Assembly: GCF_016841685.1 (NCBI RefSeq)
Contig: NZ_JAENYR010000004.1
Span: 24,880-88,879, forward strand
Reading direction: 5' to 3'
Length of the DNA stretch: 64,000 nucleotides
DNA from: Thiohalomonas denitrificans
GTDB lineage: Bacteria > Pseudomonadota > Gammaproteobacteria > Thiohalomonadales > Thiohalomonadaceae
Shown: positions 1 to 9,621 of the stretch, in pieces
Position numbering within the stretch: position 1 is the stretch's first letter
Layout of the letters: each line of letters opens with the position of its first letter
Made by a program: the position numbers and the translations under genes
Notes under the pieces: generated by a model
The model's input: only the letters and a program-made list of their open reading frames with translations
What the model was told of the DNA's origin: nothing
Database searches by the model: none

Positions 1-441
1 GCCAAAGGCCCCAAGAGGTCGCCGATCCTGGGGGTGGGGGCTGTGGTTCGGCGGGCCGATGCGGTCCTGTTGGTAAAAAGGGGGCGAGCGCCAAATCAGG
101 GAGAGTGGGCCATCCCCGGCGGACGGGTCGAGTGGGGGGAAACCCTGGTCGCCGCTGCCGAGCGGGAGCTGATGGAAGAGACCGGCGTGACCATTCGTGC
201 GACCGACCCGGTCTACACCTTCGAGCACATTGAGCCGACCGAAGGGGGAACCCCCGACGTTCATTACGTGGTTATCGATCTGTATGGCGAATACGTCGCA
301 GGCGAACCTTGCGCCGCCAGCGATGCCGAGGATGCGGCTTGGGTGAAATTGTCCGAGTTGGGGCGTGTTCCGGTAAACCGGACAACCCGGAACTGCCTCG
401 CCACCCTCTATCCGATGGAGGTCCCGCCACCATCCCGGTGA
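1..441 (+). CDS. Nudix hydrolase, 5' end outside window
   Basis: The frame is open to the left edge, so the N-terminus is missing; 146 residues remain. A complete Nudix box is visible: GGRVEWGE, then REL and EETGV with the G-x5-E-x7-RE-U-x-EE-x-G-U spacing, which forms the Mg2+ site in this family. Nudix enzymes hydrolyse nucleoside diphosphates linked to another group. The IPGG just before the box and the compact length fit ADP-ribose/ADP-sugar or 8-oxo-dGTP type members, but the substrate cannot be read from this sequence. It ends 99 bp before radA on the same strand. Confidence 0.85.
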   Translation, partial: AKGPKRSPILGVGAVVRRADAVLLVKRGRAPNQGEWAIPGGRVEWGETLVAAAERELMEETGVTIRATDPVYTFEHIEPTEGGTPDVHYVVIDLYGEYVAGEPCAASDAEDAAWVKLSELGRVPVNRTTRNCLATLYPMEVPPPSR

Positions 442-540
442 TCGGGTGTAATGCGCCAGGCGAGTAGTGCATGACCTGGGTTGAAGCGACTAAACCCTTG
501 CGCTCTTTGCAGTTGACCACTCAGGTGTTCAGGAGAAATT

Positions 541-1896
541 TTGGCCAAGGCAAAAACGGTTTTCAGCTGTCGCAGTTGTGGCGCCCAGGCCCCGAAGTGG
601 GCGGGGCAGTGTGCCGACTGCGGCGATTGGAATACGCTCGAGGAAGACGTCGAGGTCTCTGCACCGGTCCGCCACCGGGGCTATGCCGGTGCCGCCGGAC
701 CGGCCAGGGTGCAGCGGCTTTCTGATGTGCCGGCAGACCATGTGGTACGGACCCTCACCGGAAGTGGCGAATTCGATCGGGTGCTCGGCGGTGGCCTGGT
801 GCCGGGTTCGGTGGTTCTTTTGGGGGGTGATCCGGGGATCGGGAAATCCACCCTGCTGCTGCAGACGCTGGCCGGTCTAAGTGAGCGGAATGCCACGCTC
901 TACGTGAGTGGCGAGGAGTCGCCCCAGCAGGTGAGTCTGCGGGCCCAGCGACTGAATCTGGCCGCGGAGCACCTGCAAATGCTTCCGGAGACTCGTGTCG
1001 AGGCGGTCCTTGCCGCGGCCCAACAACACCGGCCCCGGGTGCTGGTCATCGACTCCATTCAGACAATCTATACCGAGACGCTTCAGTCGGCCCCCGGCGC
1101 GGTAGGTCAGGTTCGCGAAAGTGCTGCACAACTGGTGCGGTATGCCAAAGAGAGCGGCGCGGCGCTGTTCCTGGTGGGGCATGTCACCAAGGACGGACAA
1201 CTGGCAGGCCCGCGGGTGCTGGAGCATATGGTGGACACCGTGCTCTATTTCGAGGGGCAGAGCGGCAGCCGTTTTCGCGTGATCCGTGCCTTCAAGAACC
1301 GTTTTGGCGCGGTCAACGAGCTTGGCGTCTTCGCCATGAGTGAAACCGGCCTGAAAGATGTCTCGAATCCTTCCGCAATCTTTCTCTCGCGCCATCAAAG
1401 CCCCATATCCGGCTCTGCGGTAATGGTGACGCTCGAGGGCAGCCGGCCACTGCTTGCCGAAGTACAGGCTTTAGTGGACGAGAGCCATTTGTCCAATCCC
1501 CGCCGGGTTACCGTCGGGCTGGAGCAGAACCGTCTGGCCATTCTGCTCGCCGTTCTGCATCGCCACGGTGGGGTCGCTACTTACGATCAGGATGTCTTCG
1601 TCAATGTGGTTGGTGGCGTGCGGGTCACCGAAACGGGTGCCGATCTGGCGCTGCTTTTGGCCATTCTCTCCAGCTTGCGGGACCGGCCGCTCCCGGAGAA
1701 ACTGATAACTTTCGGAGAAGTGGGACTGGCCGGCGAAATCCGCCCGGTGCCAAATGGTGAGGACCGCCTGCGGGAGGCGGTCAAGCATGGTTTTACCCGC
1801 GCCATCGTACCCGCTGCCAATGCGCCCAAAAAGGCCATGGAGGGTATCGAGGTGGTCGGTGTCGCCCGACTTTCAGAGGCGCTGGACGCCCTGTAG
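541..1896 (+). CDS. radA: DNA repair protein RadA/Sms
   Basis: A 451-residue protein of the usual RadA length. An N-terminal C4 zinc finger (CRSC ... CADC, about residues 10-28) is followed by a RecA-like ATPase with Walker A GGDPGIGKST near residue 96, the RadA-specific KNRFG motif near residue 250, and a Lon-protease-like C-terminal domain. RadA is a DnaB-like motor that drives branch migration of recombination intermediates. The start is TTG, supported by AGGAG at 531-535 five bases upstream and by the canonical MAKAKT N-terminus. The convergent FHA gene ends 25 bp downstream. Confidence 0.96.
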   Translation: MAKAKTVFSCRSCGAQAPKWAGQCADCGDWNTLEEDVEVSAPVRHRGYAGAAGPARVQRLSDVPADHVVRTLTGSGEFDRVLGGGLVPGSVVLLGGDPGIGKSTLLLQTLAGLSERNATLYVSGEESPQQVSLRAQRLNLAAEHLQMLPETRVEAVLAAAQQHRPRVLVIDSIQTIYTETLQSAPGAVGQVRESAAQLVRYAKESGAALFLVGHVTKDGQLAGPRVLEHMVDTVLYFEGQSGSRFRVIRAFKNRFGAVNELGVFAMSETGLKDVSNPSAIFLSRHQSPISGSAVMVTLEGSRPLLAEVQALVDESHLSNPRRVTVGLEQNRLAILLAVLHRHGGVATYDQDVFVNVVGGVRVTETGADLALLLAILSSLRDRPLPEKLITFGEVGLAGEIRPVPNGEDRLREAVKHGFTRAIVPAANAPKKAMEGIEVVGVARLSEALDAL

Positions 1897-1921
1897 GGGT
1901 GCACTCTTTGTCGACCGCTCC

Positions 1922-2536
1922 CTACTGCAGATAGAACTGCATTTTCACGTTTCCGATCTGGATGGTATCGCCATCTTCCAGAAGCCAGCTGTGATCGCCG
2001 ATCGAGGTATCGTTAACCTCCGGTGGGTGATCGCCTTCCAGATGGGAGAGAAAGAAACCCTCGTTACGTCGAGCGATTACGGCCGCCTGCACGCCGGGTT
2101 TGCCCAGATTGTAGAGGTTTCGATTCAGGCTGATGGTTTTGCCGACATTCTGGCCGTTCAGCAACTGCAGCCAGGCGTTTTTGGCTTTGCGGGCCGGTAT
2201 CAGGTCGCTGTCGCTGGCGATCGTCTCCGGCATGGGGACGTCGAAGTCCGCTTCCAGCGTATGCTTGCCGATAGCTATCTCATCACCGCTTTCGAGGGTT
2301 TGAACGTCGATCTTCTTCCCATTGACAAAAGTGCCGCCGGGGCTATCCAGGTCCTTGAGCCGCCAGTTGCCGCCGCTGCGATCCAGGCGCGCATGCTTCT
2401 CATGTACTGCCAGGCTGTCGATAGTAATGTCACATTCCGGCGAACTGCCGATGACCACCTCTTCCTTTTCGAGAGGGAAGATCTTCAGCATCTTGCCCTT
2501 GAACGAGAGGGTCAGTCTGGACACGGATTGCTCCAA
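1922..2536 (-). CDS. FHA-domain protein, probably two FHA modules
   Basis: A soluble 204-residue protein. Residues about 25-95 form a clear forkhead-associated domain: IGSSPECDI, then HARL and GTFVNGKKI, the loops that contact phosphothreonine peptides. The second half (LGKPGV, then NDTSIGDHSW and DGDTIQIG) reads as a second, more degenerate FHA fold. No kinase or secretion gene lies nearby, so the phosphopeptide partner is unknown. It lies between radA (convergent) and the CNNM gene (same strand, 110 bp upstream) and may be transcribed with the latter. Confidence 0.85.
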   Translation of the reverse strand: MEQSVSRLTLSFKGKMLKIFPLEKEEVVIGSSPECDITIDSLAVHEKHARLDRSGGNWRLKDLDSPGGTFVNGKKIDVQTLESGDEIAIGKHTLEADFDVPMPETIASDSDLIPARKAKNAWLQLLNGQNVGKTISLNRNLYNLGKPGVQAAVIARRNEGFFLSHLEGDHPPEVNDTSIGDHSWLLEDGDTIQIGNVKMQFYLQ

Positions 2537-2646
2537 AAACTATTGATTGGCGGCGCCATTATAGGCTTTGTAGAAGTCCGGGTGTAGGGGGATGGCAAGG
2601 CGTTGTGACCAGCGGCGCATTTTTCTGGTCAGGAGGCGGATGCCCG

Positions 2647-3933
2647 CTATTCGGTGTCCTTGTGGCGGGCTTTTCGGTACAGCGGATCCACACGTACGGT
2701 TTTGATGGCGCTGGCACCGGTCTGCACCACTTCCAGGGGATAGCCGTTCAGCAGAACGCTGGTACCCGGTTCGGGAATGGTTTCAAGATACTCGATCAAC
2801 ATTCCGTTGAGGGTTTTGGCACCCTCCGTCGGGAGGGACCAGTTCATGATGCGATTCAGCTCCCGCACATTGGCGCTGCCGTCCACCAGATAGGTGCCGT
2901 CTTCCTGGGGGTGGATCTCCTTGAGAGTGGTTCCGGGGCCGGTGGTGAATTCACCCACGATCTCTTCGAGGATATCGTCGAGGGTGACCAGACCCTGGAT
3001 ATCGCCATATTCGTCCACCACCAGACCCATGCGGTGCCGCTGTTTTTGAAAATTCAGCAACTGGGTGTTGAGACGCGTGGCTTCGGGAATGAAATAGACC
3101 TCCCGAATCCGATCCATAAAGCGTTCCATGTCCAGTTCGCTGTGCTGCTGTAGCGCGAGAAGGTCCCGCAGGTGGACGATGCCCACCACATTATCGATAC
3201 CGCCCCGGTAGACTGGCAAGCGGGTGTGCTGGCTGTTGGTGAGCTGATCAACGATATCAGTCCATTCGTCCTCCAGATCGATCCCGGCAATCTCGTTGCG
3301 CGGGATCATGATGTCCTCCACGGTCGCCTTTTCCAGATCCAGGATATTGAGCAACATCTTCTGGTGACGGCGCGGAATCATGGTACCCGCTTCATTCACC
3401 ACGGTCCGAAGCTCTTCAGAGGAGAGATGAGAGCTGTCTACGTCCCGCGTCGAAACGCCGAGCAGGCGCAGCAGGCCGTTGGCGATAATGTTGATAAGCC
3501 ATACCAGCGGATAGAACACTTTCAGCAGCGGGCCAAGGATAAAACTGGCGGGGAAGGCTATCCGTTCCGGGTGCAGCGCAGCCAGGGTTTTAGGTGTGAC
3601 TTCGGCAAAAAGCAGGATGACGACGGTCAGCACCGCCGTGGCCACCAGGGGACCCGCTTCGCCCACCAGCCGTATGGCGACAATCGTTGCCAGCGCCGAA
3701 GCGAGAATGTTGACGAAGTTGTTGCCGAGCAAAATGAGTCCGATCAGCCGATCCGGACGCTTGAGCAGGCGGCTGGCCCGCAGTGCTCCGGGGTGACCAT
3801 CCTTTGCCATATGCCGCAGTCGATAGCGATTCAGGCTGATGAGGCCCGTCTCGGAACCGGAGAAAAACGCGGAGAGGATAACAAGAAAGACGAGAGCGCC
3901 GAGTAGGGCGCCGATCGGGATGTCGTTTAGCAA
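2647..3933 (-). CDS. CNNM/CorC-type membrane protein (HlyC/CorC family)
   Basis: A 428-residue inner-membrane protein. The order is an N-terminal DUF21/CNNM transmembrane domain (about 1-190, beginning with FFSGSETGLISLNRYR), a CBS pair (about 205-330, including VEDIMIPRNEI and QGLVTLDDILEEIVGEF) and a C-terminal CorC_HlyC domain. E. coli YfjD has the same architecture and lies beside ypjD, as here. Family members are implicated in Mg2+/Co2+ transport or its regulation; the ion is not deducible. It follows ypjD on the same strand by 71 bp. Confidence 0.9.
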   Translation of the reverse strand: MLNDIPIGALLGALVFLVILSAFFSGSETGLISLNRYRLRHMAKDGHPGALRASRLLKRPDRLIGLILLGNNFVNILASALATIVAIRLVGEAGPLVATAVLTVVILLFAEVTPKTLAALHPERIAFPASFILGPLLKVFYPLVWLINIIANGLLRLLGVSTRDVDSSHLSSEELRTVVNEAGTMIPRRHQKMLLNILDLEKATVEDIMIPRNEIAGIDLEDEWTDIVDQLTNSQHTRLPVYRGGIDNVVGIVHLRDLLALQQHSELDMERFMDRIREVYFIPEATRLNTQLLNFQKQRHRMGLVVDEYGDIQGLVTLDDILEEIVGEFTTGPGTTLKEIHPQEDGTYLVDGSANVRELNRIMNWSLPTEGAKTLNGMLIEYLETIPEPGTSVLLNGYPLEVVQTGASAIKTVRVDPLYRKARHKDTE

Positions 3934-4004
3934 AAGGGTGAAAGCCTCGACTTAAACTCGATAGAGTATTACTAAGGGGTCGACCGGTCCGTGTCAACAG
4001 TACA

Positions 4005-4808
4005 CTAGCGAAGAACCAGTTCCAGCACCAGTTTACTGCCGAAATAGGCCAGTACGAGCACCATGAAACCTCCCAGCGTCCAGCGGATAGCCGTGCGCCC
4101 GCGCCAACCGAACTGCAGCCGTCCCCATAGCAGCACCGCGAACACGGCCCAGGCGATGATGGAAAGTACGGTTTTATGCACCAGATGCTGGGCAAAGATA
4201 TTTTCCAGGTAATGGGCGCCACTGATGAGCGAAAACGTCAGTAGCAGATAACCGACGCCGATCAGCCGGAAAAGCAGTATCTCCATGGTCTCAAGCGGCG
4301 GAAGCGCTCGAATAAAGCCTCCCGGGCGGCGGTTGCGCAGCTGTCGGTCCTGCAAGGCGAGCAGCATCGCCTGCAGTGCGGCGATAGCCAGCAGACTATA
4401 GGATGCCAGGGAAAGCAGAATGTGGATCTCCAGACCCACCGGGGTCCGTGGTACCAAAGTCGGATTCACCGGCGCCAATACTTGCGCCAGCAGCCCCAGG
4501 GTTGCAATCGGAAAAATGGCAATTGCCAGGTTCTCCACCGGTTGTCCCAACGCAGACAGGAGTACGAGGAGGGCGATAAGCCAGCCAGCCAGCGAGAGCA
4601 CATTGAAGAATGAAAGGTTGAGGGCCTCCGGACCGAGCAGTGCCCCGTAAAGGACAACTCCATGGGCGAGCACGGCACCAAACCCCAAAACAAGGGGCAG
4701 GTATTTACTTTGCTCTCCGGCCCGGGAACCGCGCGCCATGCGCCGTCCCAGAAGTCCGGCGGCTCCCAGATAAAAGAGTAGAGCTACTGTGACCAGAACC
4801 GTATCCAT
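4005..4808 (-). CDS. ypjD: Inner-membrane CcsA/YpjD-family cytochrome c assembly-like protein
   Basis: About 267 residues with eight hydrophobic segments and the CcsA-type His-containing regions (for example ETMEILLFRLIGVGYLLL and HLVHKTVLSIIAWAVF). It belongs to the cytochrome c assembly/HemX-like superfamily of haem-interacting membrane proteins; the function of YpjD itself is not well established. I chose ATG 4808 (MDTVLV), which matches the family N-terminus; an in-frame TTG at 4835 would add nine polar residues. Its position divergent to ffh and followed by the CNNM gene repeats the E. coli layout. Confidence 0.87.
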   Translation of the reverse strand: MDTVLVTVALLFYLGAAGLLGRRMARGSRAGEQSKYLPLVLGFGAVLAHGVVLYGALLGPEALNLSFFNVLSLAGWLIALLVLLSALGQPVENLAIAIFPIATLGLLAQVLAPVNPTLVPRTPVGLEIHILLSLASYSLLAIAALQAMLLALQDRQLRNRRPGGFIRALPPLETMEILLFRLIGVGYLLLTFSLISGAHYLENIFAQHLVHKTVLSIIAWAVFAVLLWGRLQFGWRGRTAIRWTLGGFMVLVLAYFGSKLVLELVLR

Positions 4809-5088
4809 TCGTGTACGCTTTAAAAAAGAAAACAAATGTTCTCATAACCGAAGGGTTACGTGAATGGGCTTGCCTCACTATTAAAATGCCAAACCCTCCA
4901 CATACCGCAATACCTGTCGACATTTAGCCAGTGCTACGGTTCTCGGATTCGTCATTCAGCGTTTGTCGCTGTTTGCACAAACATGCTACAAAGAGCAGGT
5001 TAGATCAAAAACTCCCCGGCGTGGCTCCGAAAAGCGCCGAACACGCATAAAACTTAAGTGAAATAGAGAAAGGCCTCCGGAGAACCTG

Positions 5089-5856
5089 ATGCAACTGCGG
5101 ATTTTAGGCTGCAGCGGTGGTATCGCTGCTGGTCACCGGACCACTTCCTTTCTCGTTGATGACGATGTCCTCATCGATGCCGGTAGCGGTGTCGGTGATT
5201 TGACCCTAAGTGAGATGGAGCGGATCAAGCATATCGTGCTAACCCACTCACATCTCGACCATGTACATGCGATCCCGCTGCTGCTGGACAGCATGTTCGA
5301 TCGTGCCGAAGAGCCAATTACGGTCCATGCTCTGCCGGAAACCATCAGTGCACTTCGTGAGCATATGTTCAATTGGGTAGTCTGGCCCGATTTTACCAGC
5401 CTCCCGCATCCCGATAGCCCGGTGCTGCGCTACGTTCCGATGAAACCGGGTGAAGAAGCGGTTCTGGACGGTCGGCGCTTTCGCATGGTGCCGGTCAATC
5501 ATGTTGTGCCGACGGTCGGTTACATCGTCACCGCCCGGGACGGCGGGGTTTTCGCGTTCAGCGGCGATACTACCTGCAATCACACCCTCTGGAACGCTCT
5601 CAATGGGCTGGAACGGTTGGATTTGCTGATCGTGGAGTGTGCCTTCTCTAATGCGCGGCAGGAGCTTTGCCGACAGGCACGCCACTACTGCCCGAATATC
5701 CTTGCCGAAGATTTGGTCAAACTAAACCACCGTCCCGCGGTCTATCTTTCCCATGCAAAACCCGGCGAAGAGCGTCAGATTATGGATGAGTGCCGGGCGG
5801 TGATCTCCAACCGCAAGCTTGAGCAGTTGTCGGGCGGAGAGATTTTTACGGTATAA
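5089..5856 (+). CDS. MBL-fold hydrolase, class II cyclic-nucleotide phosphodiesterase-like
   Basis: A 255-residue metallo-beta-lactamase-fold protein. It begins with LRILGCSGG and carries the dinuclear metal motif HSHLDHVHA (about residues 53-61), a second His in NHVVP and the Asp in FSGDTT. The HxHLDH sequence and N-terminus resemble the class II 3',5'-cAMP phosphodiesterase (PDEII/CpdP) group, so cyclic-nucleotide hydrolysis is the likeliest activity; arylsulfatase or RNase Z-like relatives cannot be excluded. GGAG at 5078-5081 precedes the ATG. It lies in the ypjD-ffh interval with no operon partner. Confidence 0.8.
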   Translation: MQLRILGCSGGIAAGHRTTSFLVDDDVLIDAGSGVGDLTLSEMERIKHIVLTHSHLDHVHAIPLLLDSMFDRAEEPITVHALPETISALREHMFNWVVWPDFTSLPHPDSPVLRYVPMKPGEEAVLDGRRFRMVPVNHVVPTVGYIVTARDGGVFAFSGDTTCNHTLWNALNGLERLDLLIVECAFSNARQELCRQARHYCPNILAEDLVKLNHRPAVYLSHAKPGEERQIMDECRAVISNRKLEQLSGGEIFTV

Positions 5857-5871
5857 TGATACTTAAATCTC

Positions 5872-6064
5872 TTTCATGAATTCGCACCGATCTCGCTTGT
5901 CTCTTGATTCTACAAGAAATATTTTCTTAGTCGGCCGTAATCTCGGCTCGGGCATCCTGCTTCGCCCCAACAGGTCCGTCCATAGACCTGGCCGATTCGC
6001 CGTTCCTTTGAAAAGTTCCTCATGAAAGCAATACCTTGCGCGATCTCGGCACGAATTCATGAAA
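5872..6064. repeat. Dispersed repeat with imperfect terminal inverted repeats, copy A
   Basis: A 193-bp block that begins TTTCATGAATTCGCACCG and ends with the near-complement ACGAATTCATGAAA. A shorter diverged copy lies at 43285-43429, sharing the ends and internal stretches such as CTCGCTTGTCTCTTGATT. Copy A carries about 48 bp of extra sequence in the middle. It fills the space between the MBL gene and ffh and contains no credible gene, consistent with a MITE-like or other non-coding dispersed element. Confidence 0.7.
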
Positions 6065-6136
6065 TCTTCTGGATAGTTCTTTTTCGGGCCGGTCCAATCG
6101 CCGATTGGCGCCGTTCCCATGATGCGGCTGGTTGTT

Positions 6137-7507
6137 ATGTTTGAAAACCTCACTGAACGACTTTCCAAGACCCTGCGTAACCTCCGCGGGACCGGTCGAC
6201 TGACCGAGGAAAATATCAAGGACACCATGCGCGAGGTGCGCATGGCACTGCTGGAGGCGGATGTCGCCCTGCCGGTAGTGAAAGAGTTCGTCAATCATGT
6301 GCGTGAGCGCGCCGTCGGCAAGGATGTTCTGGAGAGTCTCACACCCGGCCAGGCCCTGGTCAAGATCGTCAACGATGAGTTGGTGGCGATCATGGGCGAG
6401 GCCAATGAAGACCTCCAGCTCGACGTCCAACCTCCTGCCGTTGTGCTGATGGCGGGCCTGCAGGGCTCTGGTAAGACCACCAGCACGGCCAAACTGGCGC
6501 GCTTTCTGCGCGAACAGCGAAAAAAATCGGTTTTGGTGGTGAGCACCGACATATACCGTCCCGCCGCCATCGACCAGCTGGAGACCCTGGCGCGGGAGGT
6601 CGAGGTAGAGTTCTACCCCAGCACCACTGACCAGAAGCCGGTCGATATCGCCCGCGGTGCCGTTGAGCATGCCCGCAAAAAGCTTATTGAAGTGGTGATC
6701 GTCGATACCGCGGGCCGCCTTCACATTGACGAGTCGATGATGGGTGAAATCCGGCGCCTGCACGAGACGGTAGAGCCGGTCGAGACCCTCTTCGTGGTCG
6801 ATAGCATGACTGGCCAGGACGCGGCCAATACGGCCAAGGCCTTTGGCGATGCCCTGCCGCTGACTGGCGTGGTGCTGACGAAGGCGGACGGCGATGCGCG
6901 CGGCGGTGCGGCATTGTCGGTTCGGCATATCACCGGCCGCCCGATCAAATTCCTGGGTGTCGGCGAGAAGACCACGGCTCTGGAACCCTTCCATCCGGAA
7001 CGGGTGGCCTCCCGTATTCTGGATATGGGCGATGTGGTTTCGCTGGTCGAGGAAGTTCAGCGCACGGTCGACCATGAAAAGGCAGAGAAACTAGCCACCA
7101 AGTTCAAAAAGGGCCAGGGCTTTGACCTGGAGGATTTCCGTCAACAGCTTCAGCAGCTCGGGAGCATGGGTGGCGTGGCCGGCCTGATGGACAAGCTGCC
7201 CGGGATGTCCGGTGTCCCCGATGCGGCCAAAAAGCAGGTCAATGACAAGGAATTCCGCCGCATGGAGGCCATTATCGGCTCCATGACGCCCTTCGAACGG
7301 CGCAAACCGGACCTTATCAAGGGCTCTCGCAAGCGCCGGATCGCGACCGGTTCCGGGACGCAGGTGCAGGAGGTGAATCGTCTGCTCAAGCAGTTCGCGC
7401 AGATGCAGAAGATGATGAAGCGCATGAAAAAGAAAGGCGGCATGGCCAAGATGATGCGGGGCCTCAAAGGCGGCGGCGGAATGCCGCCCGGAATGCCGCC
7501 GTTCTAG
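6137..7507 (+). CDS. ffh: Signal recognition particle protein Ffh
   Basis: A 456-residue protein with the complete Ffh plan: an N-terminal helical bundle (MFENLTERLSKTLR), an NG GTPase with GLQGSGKTTSTAKL (G1), DTAGRL (G3) and TKADGD (G4), then a methionine-rich M domain ending in repeated Met/Lys/Gly. Ffh with 4.5S RNA binds signal sequences of nascent inner-membrane proteins and docks with FtsY. I used ATG 6137, which matches the family N-terminus; two ATGs at 6119 and 6122 would add a few non-conserved residues. No strong Shine-Dalgarno is visible. The rpsP-rimM-trmD-rplS operon follows. Confidence 0.97.
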   Translation: MFENLTERLSKTLRNLRGTGRLTEENIKDTMREVRMALLEADVALPVVKEFVNHVRERAVGKDVLESLTPGQALVKIVNDELVAIMGEANEDLQLDVQPPAVVLMAGLQGSGKTTSTAKLARFLREQRKKSVLVVSTDIYRPAAIDQLETLAREVEVEFYPSTTDQKPVDIARGAVEHARKKLIEVVIVDTAGRLHIDESMMGEIRRLHETVEPVETLFVVDSMTGQDAANTAKAFGDALPLTGVVLTKADGDARGGAALSVRHITGRPIKFLGVGEKTTALEPFHPERVASRILDMGDVVSLVEEVQRTVDHEKAEKLATKFKKGQGFDLEDFRQQLQQLGSMGGVAGLMDKLPGMSGVPDAAKKQVNDKEFRRMEAIIGSMTPFERRKPDLIKGSRKRRIATGSGTQVQEVNRLLKQFAQMQKMMKRMKKKGGMAKMMRGLKGGGGMPPGMPPF

Positions 7508-7682
7508 TGTTGGGCCACCGTGGAGTCGGCAAGGCAGCGCAGTGACTGTCCATCATTGCTGCTCCCGCGCATTAGCTACTAGCCACTAGCGAATAGCTGT
7601 CGTACAATACCCGGCTTCTTAGGGTTCTGGCGGGTCGCCAAAGGCGGCCCCGTTTGTTTTTGGAGACGAGGATCTAGCGAGA

Positions 7683-7931
7683 ATGGTAACCATTCGTTTA
7701 GCTCGCGGCGGCGCCAAGAAGCGCCCTTTTTACAGCATCGTCGTGACCGATAGTCGCAACCGCAGGGACGGTCGTTTTATTGAACGCATCGGCTTTTTCA
7801 ACCCGGTGGCGAGCGGCAAGGAAGAGCGGGTCCGCCTCGATCGTGAGCGGGTCGATTACTGGTTGTCGAAAGGGGCCAAGGCCTCCGAGCGCGTGGCCGA
7901 TCTGATCAAGCAGAGCGCAGCTGCCGCGTAA
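7683..7931 (+). CDS. rpsP: 30S ribosomal protein S16
   Basis: An 82-residue protein with the S16 signature [17 protein letters not shown] and the conserved [19 protein letters not shown]. It is an early-binding 16S rRNA protein of the 30S body. GAGGAT lies about 10 bases upstream of the ATG. It opens the canonical rpsP-rimM-trmD-rplS operon; the stop is 16 bp before rimM. A possible -10 (TACAAT, 7603-7608) lies in the 175-bp gap after ffh, but I see no convincing -35. Confidence 0.98.
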   Translation: MVTIRLARGGAKKRPFYSIVVTDSRNRRDGRFIERIGFFNPVASGKEERVRLDRERVDYWLSKGAKASERVADLIKQSAAAA

Positions 7932-7947
7932 GATCGGACAGCGCCCC

Positions 7948-8460
7948 ATGGGCAATGCGGACCCGGATAGCTACGTGCTGCTGGGCCGGGTATCCGGTCT
8001 CTATGGTGTTGGGGGTTGGGTAAAGGTGTTCTCGCACACGCAACCGCGTGAGAACATTCTGCAATACTCGGCCTGGTATCTGCGTGAGGGTGATCGGTGG
8101 GTTCGGCATTCGCTGCTCAAGGGGCGGCGGCACGGTAAGGCAGTGGTCGCCCTCCTGGAGGGTTGCGATGACCGTGAGGAGGCACGGGCGCTGATAGGCG
8201 CCGACATCGCCATCACACGTGAGCAACTGCCAAAGGCGGGACCGGGAGAGTACTACTGGTCGGATTTGATTGGCCTTGAGGTGGTGACTGTCGGCGGTGA
8301 ACAGCTGGGGCGAGTCGATCACCTGATGGAGACCGGGGCCAATGATGTACTGGTGGTCGCCGGCGAGCGGGAGCGGTTGATCCCGTTTGTCGATGAGGTG
8401 ATCATCTCGGTGGATCTGGAGGGCAGATGCCTGACCGTCGACTGGGATCCGGAGTTCTAG
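7948..8460 (+). CDS. rimM: Ribosome maturation factor RimM
   Basis: 170 residues in two beta-barrel domains: the N-terminal RimM domain ([21 protein letters not shown]) and a C-terminal PRC barrel ([13 protein letters not shown] ... [17 protein letters not shown]). RimM assists maturation of the 30S head near S19. It lies 16 bp after rpsP; its stop is two bases before the TTG start of trmD, so the two genes are tightly coupled. No strong Shine-Dalgarno precedes the ATG, which suggests coupling to rpsP translation. Confidence 0.96.
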   Translation: MGNADPDSYVLLGRVSGLYGVGGWVKVFSHTQPRENILQYSAWYLREGDRWVRHSLLKGRRHGKAVVALLEGCDDREEARALIGADIAITREQLPKAGPGEYYWSDLIGLEVVTVGGEQLGRVDHLMETGANDVLVVAGERERLIPFVDEVIISVDLEGRCLTVDWDPEF

Positions 8461-8462
8461 CA

Positions 8463-9203
8463 TTGCGGATCGATGTCATGACGCTGTTTCCGGAGATGTT
8501 CGAGGCAGTCAGCGGTTTCGGCGTTACTGGACGGGCTGTCGAGCGTGGCCTGTTGCAGCTGGGTCTTTGGAACCCGCGCAATTATACCCACGACCGGCAC
8601 CGCACGGTGGATGACCGCCCCTACGGCGGTGGGCCGGGGATGGTGATGATCTATCCGCCGCTGTACGAGTGCCTGCAGGATGTTCGGCACACCAGCGGCA
8701 GTGGACGGGTTATCTACCTCTCGCCACAGGGTCGGCCACTGACGCAGTCGCGTGTGCGGGAATTGGTGCATGAAGAGCATCTGATTTTACTCGCCGGGCG
8801 CTACGAGGGCATCGATGAACGCTTTATCGAGGCCGAAGTGGACGAAGAGTTGTCTGTCGGCGACTACGTCCTGTCAGGGGGTGAGCTCGGCGCCATGGTG
8901 GTCATTGACGCGGTGACGCGCCTGATCCCGGGGGCCCTCGGCCACAGCGATTCGGCAGAACAGGATTCGTTCAGTGACGGACTGCTGGATTGTCCGCACT
9001 ACACCCGGCCGGAGAAAGTGGCGGACCGGGAAGTGCCGGAGGTACTGCGTTCCGGTGACCATGCGGCTATTGAGCGCTGGCGGCTAAAGCAGGCACTGGG
9101 CCGTACCTGGGAACGGCGCCCGGACCTGTTGGAACAGGTGGAGCTGGATGACGAACGCCGCGCGCTCCTGGCGGAATATCGCCGGGAGACACCAAAGAAT
9201 TGA
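8463..9203 (+). CDS. trmD: tRNA (guanine-N1)-methyltransferase TrmD
   Basis: A 246-residue SPOUT methyltransferase that methylates G37 of tRNAs to prevent frameshifting. Conserved features include [24 protein letters not shown], the knot region [13 protein letters not shown] and the [13 protein letters not shown] loop that binds S-adenosylmethionine. I start at TTG 8463 because it aligns with the family N-terminus and has GGAG at 8451-8454 with an 8-base spacer; the in-frame ATG at 8427 would overlap rimM with non-homologous residues. Confidence 0.95.
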   Translation: MRIDVMTLFPEMFEAVSGFGVTGRAVERGLLQLGLWNPRNYTHDRHRTVDDRPYGGGPGMVMIYPPLYECLQDVRHTSGSGRVIYLSPQGRPLTQSRVRELVHEEHLILLAGRYEGIDERFIEAEVDEELSVGDYVLSGGELGAMVVIDAVTRLIPGALGHSDSAEQDSFSDGLLDCPHYTRPEKVADREVPEVLRSGDHAAIERWRLKQALGRTWERRPDLLEQVELDDERRALLAEYRRETPKN

Positions 9204-9241
9204 AAATTAACAGTTTACGGACTCATTCCGGGAGCGAGCAA

Positions 9242-9586
9242 ATGAGCAATATCATCGAACAACTCGAAGCGGAGCAGATGAACCGCGAGGTGCCCGAATT
9301 CGGCCCGGGCGATACGGTTGTGGTTCAGGTGCGGGTAAGAGAAGGAGAACGCGAACGTCTGCAGGCCTTTGAAGGTGTCTGCATCGCCAAGCGTAATCGT
9401 GGACTGAACTCGGCTTTCACGCTGCGCAAGATGTCCAGCGGAGAGGGTGTGGAGCGTGCGTTTCAGACGTACAGCCCGCAGCTTCAGGAGATCAAGGTCA
9501 AGCGCCGTGGCGTCGTACGCCAGGCCAAGCTGTACTATCTGCGCGGCCGTACGGGTAAGGCAGCACGGATCAAGGAAAAGCTGTAA
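9242..9586 (+). CDS. rplS: 50S ribosomal protein L19
   Basis: 114 residues, the normal L19 length, with [22 protein letters not shown], the [12 protein letters not shown] motif and a basic C-terminus ([19 protein letters not shown]). L19 sits at the 30S-50S interface. The start ATG 9242 is preceded by GGAG at 9231-9234 with a 7-base spacer; the frame extends upstream to 9200 but without family similarity. It closes the operon and is followed by a strong terminator at 9664-9701. Confidence 0.97.
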   Translation: MSNIIEQLEAEQMNREVPEFGPGDTVVVQVRVREGERERLQAFEGVCIAKRNRGLNSAFTLRKMSSGEGVERAFQTYSPQLQEIKVKRRGVVRQAKLYYLRGRTGKAARIKEKL

Positions 9587-9621
9587 ACGAATTGCAGCTG
9601 CCTGGGCTGGTCGAGGATATG

